A stretch of DNA of 64,000 bases from UBA1494_A sp963973975. GTDB lineage: Bacteria; Bacteroidota; Bacteroidia; Flavobacteriales_E; Vicingaceae. The position numbers were made by a program, and so were the translations under genes. The DNA is taken from positions 62,001 through 126,000 of the forward strand of contig CAXBCF010000004.1 of NCBI GenBank assembly GCA_963973975.1, written 5' to 3'. This document shows, in pieces, positions 1-8,278 of this stretch (positions are counted from its first letter, which is position 1; each line of letters opens with the position of its first letter). Below the pieces are notes generated by a model. The model was not told the DNA's origin and ran no database searches. It was given only the letters and a program-made list of their open reading frames with translations.

Positions 1-2142
1 GAGAATTTTACTTTGAATGCAATTGCAGGTCAAAGTCAGCTAAAAGTACGTTTTGTTTTAATTGATGCTGATAATAACGGTGCAGTTAATAATTATGGTT
101 GGGTGTTAGATGATATTGAGATTACAGGATCTCCATGTGAGTTAATTCCTCCATCAATTAGCTTAACCGGTACAATCAATCAAGGTCAGGTATTTGGGAC
201 TGGGCCATATACCGTTGAAGCAACTATTCAAGACCCAAGTGGAATAGCTTCTGCTAGTTTAACGTATCAGAAAAATAGTTTAAGTCCTTCAACATTGGCA
301 ATGACATTAAATGCTTCTTCAAATTATCAAGCTCAAATACCTTCGGCAGTTATTGGGGATACAATCTGTTACTTTATTGAAGCCACTGATGCTTCAACAT
401 GTTCTAATCAATCAAGATTTCCATCTTCAGGTTGTATTGAATTTATTGTGACCACAAACCCTCCACCATCTTGTATTGGTTCACCAATTGTTCCTTCAAA
501 TTATACTGAAACTTTTGCAACTTTTACACCTGGAAACGGATCAAATAATCCTGGGGTACTTAGGAATGATTGGGAAAATGAAACCAATGACAATTCTGAC
601 TGGTTTGTATTTAATCGTGCAACTGCCTCTTTTAATACAGGGCCATCTGCTGACAATAGTCCCGGAGATGCTAATTATATGTATATTGAGTCTACTGGTA
701 ACTTTAATTCAACCGCTATATTAAATACACCTTGTTACGATTTTACTTCTTTTATTGCTCCTAAATTCAGCTTTTATTACCACATGTTAGGGGCAACAAT
801 GGGTGAGTTACATTTGGATATATTTTTTGGTGGCAACTGGATTTTAGATATTATGCCTCCTATTGTTGGTGATCAAGGTAATCAGTGGCTATACCGTGAA
901 ATTGTTCTAACACCTTACGCTGGAAATATTGTAAAACTTAGGTTTAGAGGAATTACAGGGACAAGTTTTACAAGTGATATTGCTATCGATGATATTGAGA
1001 TATTTGAACCTATTGCTAATAATTTATCACTTTCTGCAATCATCTCTCCAAGCTCTAATTCATGTAGTGGGTCAGTAAATGAATTTTTATCTGTTCAAAT
1101 TGAAAATTTAGGAGGAAGAATTCAAGATACTATTCCTTTAGCTTATCAAGTGAATAATGGAACAATTTATTTAGACACTTTACTTAATGCTAACCTTCAG
1201 CCATTCACATCAATTAATCATACTTTTAGTCAATCTTTTAACATGTCTATTCCCGGGAGCTATACTTTTAATACTTGGGTTAATTTACCTGTCGACGGTG
1301 ATCGAAGCAATGATTCTTTATTGAATCGAACTGCTACTTCTGCTTCCATTTTAACAAATTTTCCTGACACTTTTGATTTCGACAATTTTACTGTAGGAGT
1401 TCCTGGTGTATTATTAGGAGGGTGGACAAATGACCCAAGTGATGCTATCGATTGGAATGTTGGAACAGGAAACACCATTTCAGGAGGAACTGGTCCCTCC
1501 TCTGATACTGTATCCGGATCAGGAAATTACTTATACATTGAAGCTACTGGAGCCAATCTTGGAGCTGAAGCATCTTTAATGAGCCCATGTTTTGATTTAA
1601 TAAATTTAAATCGCCCTGAAGTTAAATTTTATTATCACATGCTTGGAACTCAAATGGGAGAGCTGCATTTTGATATTCAAATTAATGGTTTTTTGTTTAA
1701 GGACTTTGTACTACCAATTATTGGAAATCAAGGAGACCGTTGGATTGAAAAAACAATTGATTTATCAGCTTTTACAGGTACAGTAAAAGTGATTTTTAGA
1801 GCAATTAGAGGAAATGGATTTAGAAGCGACATTGCAATTGATGGTTTCTCTATAAGAGATGCCCAACCTGTTGGAGTTAATGAGTTAAGTTTTAATCTTG
1901 AAACAAAAATTGATTTATATCCAAACCCGGTATCAGATCAATTAATCATCGAAGTAAATAATTTTGAGAAATTTATCTCTCGTGAGGTAGTAATATATGA
2001 TGCCCAAGGTCGAATTGTTAATCAGCAATTACTTACCAGTAAAAGAACAGTGTTAAATGTGGAATCGTTTCCACAAGGAATTTACATCTTTAAGTTTTCT
2101 ACACCAAATGGAATAGAAACTAAAAAGATTATTAAGCTCTAA
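1..2142 (+). CDS. T9SS-sorted secreted protein with MAM-like repeats (5' end outside window)
   Basis: The reading frame is open from base 1, so the true start lies upstream; the first start-like codon (TTG at 13) is not the real one. The protein holds the end of one jelly-roll-like domain (ending near GWVLDDIEITG), a beta-sandwich spacer, then two homologous MAM/jelly-roll domains (about bases 540-1010 and 1420-1860). Both repeats share an FYYHMLG motif followed by a GELH motif, and both end in a SDIAID motif. A linker resembling a CARDB-type domain separates them. The last 75 or so residues are a typical type IX sorting domain (YPNPVSDQ at its start, GIYIFKF and a basic KKIIKL end). It is therefore probably exported across the outer membrane and attached to the surface or released. 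No catalytic domain is visible in the part present; a protease or adhesin domain may lie upstream. Confidence 0.9.
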   Translation, partial: ENFTLNAIAGQSQLKVRFVLIDADNNGAVNNYGWVLDDIEITGSPCELIPPSISLTGTINQGQVFGTGPYTVEATIQDPSGIASASLTYQKNSLSPSTLAMTLNASSNYQAQIPSAVIGDTICYFIEATDASTCSNQSRFPSSGCIEFIVTTNPPPSCIGSPIVPSNYTETFATFTPGNGSNNPGVLRNDWENETNDNSDWFVFNRATASFNTGPSADNSPGDANYMYIESTGNFNSTAILNTPCYDFTSFIAPKFSFYYHMLGATMGELHLDIFFGGNWILDIMPPIVGDQGNQWLYREIVLTPYAGNIVKLRFRGITGTSFTSDIAIDDIEIFEPIANNLSLSAIISPSSNSCSGSVNEFLSVQIENLGGRIQDTIPLAYQVNNGTIYLDTLLNANLQPFTSINHTFSQSFNMSIPGSYTFNTWVNLPVDGDRSNDSLLNRTATSASILTNFPDTFDFDNFTVGVPGVLLGGWTNDPSDAIDWNVGTGNTISGGTGPSSDTVSGSGNYLYIEATGANLGAEASLMSPCFDLINLNRPEVKFYYHMLGTQMGELHFDIQINGFLFKDFVLPIIGNQGDRWIEKTIDLSAFTGTVKVIFRAIRGNGFRSDIAIDGFSIRDAQPVGVNELSFNLETKIDLYPNPVSDQLIIEVNNFEKFISREVVIYDAQGRIVNQQLLTSKRTVLNVESFPQGIYIFKFSTPNGIETKKIIKL

Positions 2143-2564
2143 AGGTCGAATTCTGGTTCTGGTGCTCTCTTAAATGCTTTCTTTTTAGGCTTAATCGCAT
2201 CAACAAACATTACATTTATTAATTCCTCATCTTTAGTTACCATTGTTTTTGATACGCCATTGATGATTGTTATAGGATCCTCATACTTATAACTGCGGTC
2301 AAAAGATTCAAAAGAACCATCAACAAAAGTAAGTTGTATGCTTTTTGGATCTACTATTCCATTAGATACTTTCACTTTGCCAATTAAGCAATCAGAATAG
2401 CTTCCCTTTCTAATCGTAATTATAACATCATCATAGTTCCCGTCTTCAACAATATTTGCTCCTCTAACCTCAAATACTTTTATGTATTTTTGGTAACAAT
2501 TATTTTCTTGAGCGAAAAGGCTTCCTGTTAAAAATAGCAGGCCAAACAGCGTATTCTTTTTCAT
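2139..2564 (-). CDS. small secreted protein of unknown function
   Basis: A 141-residue protein with a clear signal peptide (MKKNTLFGLLFLTGSLFAQ) and an ATG start. The mature part is rich in beta-type residues and charged, with an acidic/basic C-terminus (KPKKKAFKRAPEPEFDL). I recognise no family. It converges on the T9SS cargo gene and their ends overlap by four bases, so neither has room for a separate terminator. It is probably periplasmic; no lipobox is seen. Confidence 0.6.
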   Translation of the reverse strand: MKKNTLFGLLFLTGSLFAQENNCYQKYIKVFEVRGANIVEDGNYDDVIITIRKGSYSDCLIGKVKVSNGIVDPKSIQLTFVDGSFESFDRSYKYEDPITIINGVSKTMVTKDEELINVMFVDAIKPKKKAFKRAPEPEFDL

Positions 2565-2633
2565 AATAGTTTTTTATAATTGAATTGCGAAAATAAATAT
2601 AGATTAATAGTGATTCCCTATTTGCACTTATTT

Positions 2634-2641
2634 TATTTTTG
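2634..2641 (+). promoter_or_regulatory. -7 element of the gmhA promoter
   Basis: TATTTTTG matches the Bacteroidota -7 consensus TAnnTTTG and ends 18 bases before the gmhA ATG. No TTG is found at the right distance upstream, so this is a half-supported promoter. Confidence 0.35.
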
Positions 2642-2659
2642 TATCTAAACAAATCCCTA

Positions 2660-3238
2660 ATGAGTAATTTAAAGGTGAAGAAAAATTTTGAGGAAGCTCA
2701 AGCCGTTTTAAATCAATTTTTAAGTAATCCAAAAAATTTTGAATTAATTGAAGAAGCAGTTAAATTAATATCAAAATCGTTTAGTGATGGATCTAAAGTA
2801 ATTTCATGTGGCAATGGAGGTTCAATGTGCGATGCAATGCATTTTGCAGAAGAATTGAGTGGGCGCTTTAGGAGTAATCGAAAAGCCTTACCTGCTATTG
2901 CTATTTCAGACCCTTCGTATATAAGTTGTGTAGGAAATGATTATGGTTATGATTTCATCTTTTCTCGTTTTATTGAAGCCCATGGGAAAAAAGGTGATGT
3001 ATTGCTAGCCATAAGTACATCAGGAAATTCTGTTAACGTTCTCAAAGCAATAGAGATTGCTAAAAAGAAAAAATTGAAAGTAATTGGATTGACAGGTAAA
3101 GATGGAGGAAAAATAAAGGATTTGTGCGATATTGAGATCAGGGCTCCTCATTCAGAATTTGCCGATAGAGCTCAAGAAATACATATAAAGGTTATTCATT
3201 CGTTAATTCAGGGCATAGAAGAAGAATTAAATCTCTAA
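2660..3238 (+). CDS. gmhA: phosphoheptose isomerase (sedoheptulose 7-phosphate isomerase)
   Basis: A SIS-domain protein that converts sedoheptulose 7-phosphate to D-glycero-D-manno-heptose 7-phosphate, the first step of heptose synthesis for lipopolysaccharide core or other glycans; cytoplasmic. I start it at the ATG at 2660, not the upstream in-frame TTG at 2639, which gives 192 residues, the same length as the E. coli enzyme. Family motifs are present: CGNGGS near residue 55, DAMHFAEELSGR with the zinc-ligand His and catalytic Glu, ISTSGNS, LTGKDGG, and the C-terminal QEIHIKVIH with the second catalytic His. It stands alone; no other heptose genes lie in this window. Confidence 0.92.
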   Translation: MSNLKVKKNFEEAQAVLNQFLSNPKNFELIEEAVKLISKSFSDGSKVISCGNGGSMCDAMHFAEELSGRFRSNRKALPAIAISDPSYISCVGNDYGYDFIFSRFIEAHGKKGDVLLAISTSGNSVNVLKAIEIAKKKKLKVIGLTGKDGGKIKDLCDIEIRAPHSEFADRAQEIHIKVIHSLIQGIEEELNL

Positions 3239-4023
3239 CGAATTGAACTACCTGGGTGAACGAAATTTAATTGATAGTTAAATAGCGTTCTAACAGCTTC
3301 ATTGTTTCTAATTCCAGGTTTCCACTTCATTGCTTTAACTAAACGAACTGTTTCTTCACTACAGCCACCTGAAACAGCTTCTATAACTTTTACATTTGTA
3401 GCTAAGCCATATGGTTCAATAATAAATTCTACGGTTACTCTACCCGAAATTTCTCTTTGAAGTGCGATAGATGGATAGCTAAAATTTGCACTAATAAAAG
3501 CATTGATTGACTTCGCATTAGTAATACTAGGTTTTTCATCTAATTGATTGATTGTATAGTAATTAGTGTCATCAGTTTGTTTGTGTTCAGTTTTAGGATG
3601 AGCATCGTAGGCTCTCTTTTTTACAAGACGTTTGTATGCCTTTGGATTAAATATAAATTTTAATTGATCTCCTTCAAAAGCAGTTGGATTTCTATCTTGA
3701 TTTGGTTCCCATATAATCTTATCAAAAACTCTTAGTGCTTCTTTTATTAGTAAGTAGTTACCTAGTGAATCAGCTACTCTATTGATTACCTTCCCGTTAT
3801 TATTTACCTTGTAGGTAATAAAAACATCACCTGTAATTCTATTTTCTAGTGCTTGTTTCGGGTAAATAAATTCTGTTTTAACAAAGTCTTTTAATTCTTT
3901 TTCTCCACCATTTGGCATCGCAGGATTGCTTGAATTTTTAAACCATTCAATTTTTTGAGCATGCAAAGTACTAGTAATGATAATTAAAATGAATAAAGAA
4001 GTTATGATTTTAAAACTTTGCAC
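3235..4023 (-). CDS. secreted protein with two TonB C-terminal domains
   Basis: A 262-residue protein with a hydrophobic N-terminal segment ending in HAQ, read as a cleavable signal peptide. It appears to start at GTG (4021-4023); no upstream ATG exists. It contains two TonB_C-type domains: one around residues 40-130 (YPKQALENRITGDVFITYKV) and one around 165-255 (YPSIALQREISGRVTVEFII, then VKAMKWKPG). It lacks the proline-rich linker and permanent membrane anchor of a classical TonB, so it is not an obvious energy transducer. Members of this type in Bacteroidota are often periplasmic and of unknown role. Its stop overlaps the end of gmhA by four bases. Confidence 0.75.
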   Translation of the reverse strand: MQSFKIITSLFILIIITSTLHAQKIEWFKNSSNPAMPNGGEKELKDFVKTEFIYPKQALENRITGDVFITYKVNNNGKVINRVADSLGNYLLIKEALRVFDKIIWEPNQDRNPTAFEGDQLKFIFNPKAYKRLVKKRAYDAHPKTEHKQTDDTNYYTINQLDEKPSITNAKSINAFISANFSYPSIALQREISGRVTVEFIIEPYGLATNVKVIEAVSGGCSEETVRLVKAMKWKPGIRNNEAVRTLFNYQLNFVHPGSSIR

Positions 4024-4065
4024 TTATCTTTAACTTTTTACTAAGTTAGAAAAATCATTTTAAAT

Positions 4066-5604
4066 ATGTTGGTAAAAACATTCGGAAGTGCTGTTCAAGG
4101 AGTAGATGCAATTACTATTACAGTTGAAGTTAACATTGGTCAAGGCATCAATTTTCATTTAGTTGGTCTTCCTGATAGCGCTGTAAAAGAAAGCCATCAT
4201 CGAATAGATTCTGCTTTAAAAAACAACGGGTATAAAATTCCAGGTAAAAAGGTTGTTATAAACATGGCGCCTGCTGATATTCGTAAAGAAGGTTCGGCTT
4301 ACGATTTAACCATTGCAGCAGGTATTTTAGCTGCCTCTGAACAAATTAATGCCGATGAAATTGGAGACTATTTAATTATGGGAGAGCTGAGTCTAGATGG
4401 TGGATTACAAGCAATGAAAGGAGCACTTCCAATTGCAATTCAAGCGCGAAAAGATGGGTTTAAAGGAATTATTTTACCAAAACAAAATGCACGAGAAGCT
4501 GCAATAGTGGATGGGATTACAGTTTATGGTATTGAGAATATTATGGAATTGATCGATTTTTTTAATGGAAAGATAGACTTAGAAGCCACCGAAATAGACA
4601 CAAGAAAGGAGTTTTATAATAATTTATCATCAACAGACACTGATTTTGAAGATGTAAAAGGGCAGGAAAATATTAAAAGAGCACTTGAAATAGCCGCTGC
4701 TGGAGGACATAACGTTATTTTAATAGGACCTCCTGGAGCAGGAAAAACAATGTTAGCTAAACGATTGCCAACAATTTTACCACCATTGACTTTGCACGAA
4801 GCTTTAGAAACAACAAAAATTCATTCAGTTGCAGGAAAAATGGATGCAAATGCTTCTTTAATTACTATGCGCCCTTATCGTTCCCCCCATCACACTATTA
4901 GCGACGTAGCTTTAGTTGGGGGTGGAGGTTTTCCACAACCAGGAGAAATTTCGTTAGCACACAATGGTGTTTTATTTTTAGATGAATTGCCAGAGTTTAA
5001 GCGAACTGTTTTAGAGGTTATGCGGCAACCAATGGAGGAGAGAAGGGTAACGATATCAAGAGCTCGTTTTACAGTTGATTATCCCGCATCTTTTATGTTA
5101 GTAGCATCGATGAATCCTTGTCCATGTGGCTATTACAATCATCCTGAAAAGGAATGCATGTGTGCACCTGGAATGGTTCACAAATACCTCAATAAAATCT
5201 CAGGACCTTTACTTGATCGAATTGATTTACATGTGGAAGTAACGCCAGTTGATTTTGAAAAATTGGCAGACCATCGTTTAGCAGAAAAAAGTGAATCAAT
5301 TCGTCAACGGGTTATTAAAGCGCGTGAAATACAAACAATTCGTTACAAAGATCAAGAAGAGATTCATTCAAATGCTATGATGGGAGCAAAAGAATTGAGA
5401 GCAATATGCAGGATTGATGAGGCAGGTCAAGCATTGCTTAAAAAAGCGATGGAGAAGTTAGGACTTTCTGCTCGTGCATACGATCGTATTTTAAAAGTAT
5501 CTCGAACTATAGCAGATTTAGACGGCTGTGAATCCATTGAAAGCAATCATTTAGCAGAAGCAATTCAATACAGAAGTCTCGATCGAGAAGGCTGGGCTGG
5601 ATAA
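4066..5604 (+). CDS. comM: YifB/ComM-family Mg-chelatase-like AAA+ ATPase
   Basis: A 512-residue protein of normal family length. It has an N-terminal ChlI-like domain (residues about 1-170), a AAA+ core with Walker A GPPGAGKT at 221-228 and Walker B LFLDELPEF near 301-309, a cysteine cluster PCPCGYYNHPEKECMC, and a C-terminal Mg-chelatase domain (LSARAYDRILKVSRTIADL). ComM homologues are hexameric helicases that promote branch migration during natural transformation in Vibrio and Haemophilus; YifB is the E. coli name. comEC lies 5 kb downstream, in keeping with DNA uptake, but comM is widespread in non-competent bacteria too. It is divergent from the TonB-domain gene. Confidence 0.93.
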   Translation: MLVKTFGSAVQGVDAITITVEVNIGQGINFHLVGLPDSAVKESHHRIDSALKNNGYKIPGKKVVINMAPADIRKEGSAYDLTIAAGILAASEQINADEIGDYLIMGELSLDGGLQAMKGALPIAIQARKDGFKGIILPKQNAREAAIVDGITVYGIENIMELIDFFNGKIDLEATEIDTRKEFYNNLSSTDTDFEDVKGQENIKRALEIAAAGGHNVILIGPPGAGKTMLAKRLPTILPPLTLHEALETTKIHSVAGKMDANASLITMRPYRSPHHTISDVALVGGGGFPQPGEISLAHNGVLFLDELPEFKRTVLEVMRQPMEERRVTISRARFTVDYPASFMLVASMNPCPCGYYNHPEKECMCAPGMVHKYLNKISGPLLDRIDLHVEVTPVDFEKLADHRLAEKSESIRQRVIKAREIQTIRYKDQEEIHSNAMMGAKELRAICRIDEAGQALLKKAMEKLGLSARAYDRILKVSRTIADLDGCESIESNHLAEAIQYRSLDREGWAG

Positions 5605-5671
5605 AAGTGTTTTTTCTTTAATGGAAGTTTTTTCAATACTTATTCGTAAACTTGTTTAAAATTTTAGATTC

Positions 5672-6193
5672 ATGAAATTCTTACACTTTATTTTCTCTTC
5701 ATTTTTTATATTATCCATATTGGTTTCTTGTCAAAAAGAAGAGCCGCTAACACCAAATAAAGACCTAGCAAATTCGCAACAAGCAGGAATTGACTCTCAT
5801 AACCAAAATGTAGAAATGAACAATGGTGGTTCTGATATAGGAGGAGATCAAATAGTTGAATTTTATAGTTTTACTGTTGATGGAGTTTCGATTAACTCAT
5901 CTGAACCCATTTATCAAACAGCTTTAGCTGAAAATTTAACGTCAAGCTCATTTAGGTTTAATAATTTAATTGAATTAACAATAACCGGTGAGCCAGAACC
6001 TAGGAAATATACTTTCTTTTCTGGTAACTATTTTAGAACACAATTAGAGTCTTATCTATCAATTAATGGCGAGATTGTTCTTGATAGTGTTACAACATCA
6101 TTCATACAAGGAACATTTTACTTTGATGCCATTAATATAAATGGAACTGATAGTATATCGATTTCAAACGGTAGTTTTAGAGTTAAACGATAA
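5672..6193 (+). CDS. putative lipoprotein, unknown function
   Basis: A 173-residue protein with a lipoprotein signal: hydrophobic N-terminus then LVSC, with lipidated Cys at about residue 20. A low-complexity Asn/Gln/Gly linker follows, then a compact beta-rich domain (about residues 65-173) ending SNGSFRVKR. Many Bacteroidota lipoproteins have a domain of this kind, with no known activity. It follows comM by 67 bases in the same direction, but nothing links them functionally. Confidence 0.65.
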   Translation: MKFLHFIFSSFFILSILVSCQKEEPLTPNKDLANSQQAGIDSHNQNVEMNNGGSDIGGDQIVEFYSFTVDGVSINSSEPIYQTALAENLTSSSFRFNNLIELTITGEPEPRKYTFFSGNYFRTQLESYLSINGEIVLDSVTTSFIQGTFYFDAININGTDSISISNGSFRVKR

Positions 6194-6263
6194 AAATCAC
6201 TAATCTTCCCAAGATTTAAGTCTTTTGGCTACTCTTATTTTAAATTGTAAATTAAATTTTTAA

Positions 6264-6620
6264 ATGAGTGAAAAAAGAGAATTAATATTTATTTATAATG
6301 CTGACTCAGGAATTCTAAATGCTACACTAGACAGTTTATATAAATTTTTTTCTACTTCGAATTTCTGTGATTTGTGTTCAATTACGCATGGGAGTTTTGG
6401 AATGAAAAAAGAATGGGAGAAATTCATTCAATCTTTAGATGAACCTGTTCGATTTTTTCATAAAAATGAATGGCAAAAAGAATTTATACATCAAATTAAA
6501 TTGCCTGCAGTTTTATTAAAGAAAGGGGACTCATTTGATACAATAGTAGATTCCATTACTCTGAGAAACTTGAACTCTAAACAATTAATGAGTTTAATAA
6601 GAGAAAAAATAGCAAGTTAA
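6264..6620 (+). CDS. conserved small protein with a CxxC motif
   Basis: A 118-residue soluble protein. It begins with a beta strand (ELIFIYNADSG), followed by a CDLC motif near residues 35-38 and a nearby SITHG, then a mixed alpha/beta C-terminus. No signal peptide. I have the impression of a family recurring in bacteria without a known function, but cannot name it. The CxxC could be redox-active or bind a metal. It sits directly before a bacilliredoxin, which hints at a thiol-related role; that is inference only. Confidence 0.6.
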   Translation: MSEKRELIFIYNADSGILNATLDSLYKFFSTSNFCDLCSITHGSFGMKKEWEKFIQSLDEPVRFFHKNEWQKEFIHQIKLPAVLLKKGDSFDTIVDSITLRNLNSKQLMSLIREKIAS

Positions 6621-6693
6621 TACTAAATTTAGCTTTTATTCTTTTTTATAAAAACCGGCCTCTCACAAAACTGTTATTCATTTTTAAGTTGAT

Positions 6694-6701
6694 TAACTTT
6701 G
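6694..6701 (+). promoter_or_regulatory. -7 promoter element before the bacilliredoxin gene
   Basis: TAACTTTG is an exact match to the Bacteroidota TAnnTTTG element, 28 bases before the ATG. The -33 region has only a partial match (CTGTT about 20 bases upstream). Confidence 0.45.
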
Positions 6702-6729
6702 TTTTTTTAAATACAATAAATTAATATAT

Positions 6730-7146
6730 ATGTACCCAGCAGAATTAGTAGCACCAATGAAAGAAGAGTTAACTTCAGTTGGTTTTGATGAATTAACAAC
6801 GGCTGAAGCTGTTGATACAATTATAAATGATACAAAAGGAACAGTTTTAATGATGGTGAATTCGGTTTGTGGATGTGCTGCAGCGAATGCTCGTCCAGCT
6901 GTTATCATAGCCTCTAAGCATTCAAATGTTCCAGATAAAATGACCACCGTTTTTGCAGGAGTCGATCAAGAAGCAGTGGCTCAAGCACGAAAATACATGT
7001 TGCCTTACCCTCCATCTTCTCCTTCAATTGCATTGTTTAAAGATGGAAAATTGGTTCATTTTATTGAGCGTCACCATATTGAAGGCAGACCTGCAGCAAT
7101 GATTGCAGAGAATTTAACTGTTGCATTTGATGAGTTTTGTGCTTAA
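6730..7146 (+). CDS. BrxA/BrxB-family bacilliredoxin (YphP/YqiW)
   Basis: A 138-residue protein with the family N-terminus MYPAELVAPMKEELTSVGF and the active-site CGC motif (SVCGCAAANARPA) near residue 47. The family has a thioredoxin fold and removes bacillithiol from oxidised protein thiols in Firmicutes; the same fold is widespread in Bacteroidota. Normal family length. Downstream lies the ribosomal rplM operon with its own promoter, so it is probably transcribed alone. Whether this organism makes bacillithiol cannot be told from the window. Confidence 0.88.
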   Translation: MYPAELVAPMKEELTSVGFDELTTAEAVDTIINDTKGTVLMMVNSVCGCAAANARPAVIIASKHSNVPDKMTTVFAGVDQEAVAQARKYMLPYPPSSPSIALFKDGKLVHFIERHHIEGRPAAMIAENLTVAFDEFCA

Positions 7147-7222
7147 AAAGAAAATCTAAATAGTCTTTTAAGGAGGAGGTTAAGTTATTTGTTTTTTTAT
7201 TGATTTTTATTTCTCTTGAATA

Positions 7223-7253
7223 TTGTCAGAAATAAAAAATAATTCTAACTTCG
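7223..7253 (+). promoter_or_regulatory. promoter of the rplM-rpsI operon
   Basis: TTG at 7223-7225, a 20-base spacer, then TAACTTCG at 7246-7253, one base off TAnnTTTG. The presumed initial transcript begins GCAGCCCC. The rpsF promoter at 44856 has a similar layout and is also followed by GCCCC. Confidence 0.6.
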
Positions 7254-7307
7254 CAGCCCCATTTTAAGGATGGTAATTTTGTACAAATAAGTAAAAGAAA
7301 GGAAATA

Positions 7308-7763
7308 GTGAATACCTTAAGTTACAAGACAATTTCAGCCAATAGAGCAACTGTTAATAAGCAGTGGGTTTTAGTAGACGCTGAAAACGAAACATTAGGA
7401 CGTTTAGCTTCAAGAGTTGCTAAAATGATTCGAGGAAAGCATAAAACAAATTACACCCCACATGTAGATTGTGGAGACAATGTAATTGTTATCAATGCAG
7501 AAAAAATTAGACTAACAGGAAATAAAATGGCTGAGAAGACCTACATTTCCTACAGTGAATATCCTGGTGGACAAAAATCAATAACTGCAGTAGAGTTGTT
7601 GAAGAAAAAGCCAACTGCTTTGGTAGAAAAAGCGGTGAAAGGAATGTTGCCAAGAAATAGACTGGGAAGAGCTTTATTTGGAAACCTTCATGTTATTGAA
7701 GGTACAAGCCATAAATTTGAAGCTCAAAAGCCAAAAGAAATTAAATTGAATTCAATTAGATAA
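7308..7763 (+). CDS. rplM: 50S ribosomal protein L13
   Basis: A 151-residue homologue of L13, which binds 23S rRNA early in large-subunit assembly. Typical motifs: WVLVDAENETLGRLASRVAK, YTPHVDCGDNVIVINAEK and GMLPRNRLGR. The start is GTG at 7308, preceded by an AAAGGAAA stretch that can act as a ribosome binding site. It is followed after two bases by rpsI, the near-universal bacterial L13-S9 pair. Confidence 0.97.
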   Translation: MNTLSYKTISANRATVNKQWVLVDAENETLGRLASRVAKMIRGKHKTNYTPHVDCGDNVIVINAEKIRLTGNKMAEKTYISYSEYPGGQKSITAVELLKKKPTALVEKAVKGMLPRNRLGRALFGNLHVIEGTSHKFEAQKPKEIKLNSIR

Positions 7764-7765
7764 GT

Positions 7766-8152
7766 ATGGAAGTAGTAAATACTTTAGGAAGAAGAAAAAC
7801 TTCAGTTGCCAGAATTTATGTTTCCAAAGGGAAAGGTGAATTTTTAATTAATGGTAAGGATTACAAAACGTATTTCCCAACAATTGCTTTACAATATAAA
7901 ATCAACCAACCTTTTATCCTAACAGGAAATGAAGGTAAGTTTGATGTAAAAGCAAATATCTCAGGTGGGGGAGTTACAGGTCAAGCAGAAGCTTTTAGGT
8001 TAGCTGTTTCAAGGGCATTTGTTGAAATGGATGCTGAGAACAAACCAAAATTAAAAGTTGAAGGTTTGATGACCAGAGATCCAAGAATGGTTGAAAGAAA
8101 GAAACCAGGTCAGAAAAAAGCAAGAAAGAAATTCCAGTTCAGTAAACGTTAA
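7766..8152 (+). CDS. rpsI: 30S ribosomal protein S9
   Basis: A 128-residue S9. It begins EVVNTLGRRKTSVARIYV, contains ISGGGVTGQAEAFRLAVSRA, and ends with the family's basic tail KKARKKFQFSKR, which reaches toward the P-site tRNA in the small subunit. It sits two bases after rplM and must be cotranscribed with it. Confidence 0.97.
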   Translation: MEVVNTLGRRKTSVARIYVSKGKGEFLINGKDYKTYFPTIALQYKINQPFILTGNEGKFDVKANISGGGVTGQAEAFRLAVSRAFVEMDAENKPKLKVEGLMTRDPRMVERKKPGQKKARKKFQFSKR

Positions 8153-8204
8153 TTTACTAGCTACCCTTATAATAAATGCCACTAATAGCGGTGTTTAGTA
8201 TCAA

Positions 8205-8250
8205 AATTGCAGAGACTGAATTTAAATTCGCTACTCTGCAATTGTTTTTA
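8205..8250 (+). terminator. terminator or attenuator hairpin between rpsI and rpsB
   Basis: A 10-bp perfect stem (AATTGCAGAG at 8205-8214 with CTCTGCAATT at 8234-8243) is followed by a T-rich stretch. The loop itself holds the palindrome GAATTTAAATTC, so the whole can fold into a longer rod. It lies 53 bases after rpsI and 28 bases before rpsB; it could end the rplM operon or regulate read-through. Confidence 0.6.
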
Positions 8251-8278
8251 ATTTATTAATGAATGTAAACACAGAAAA

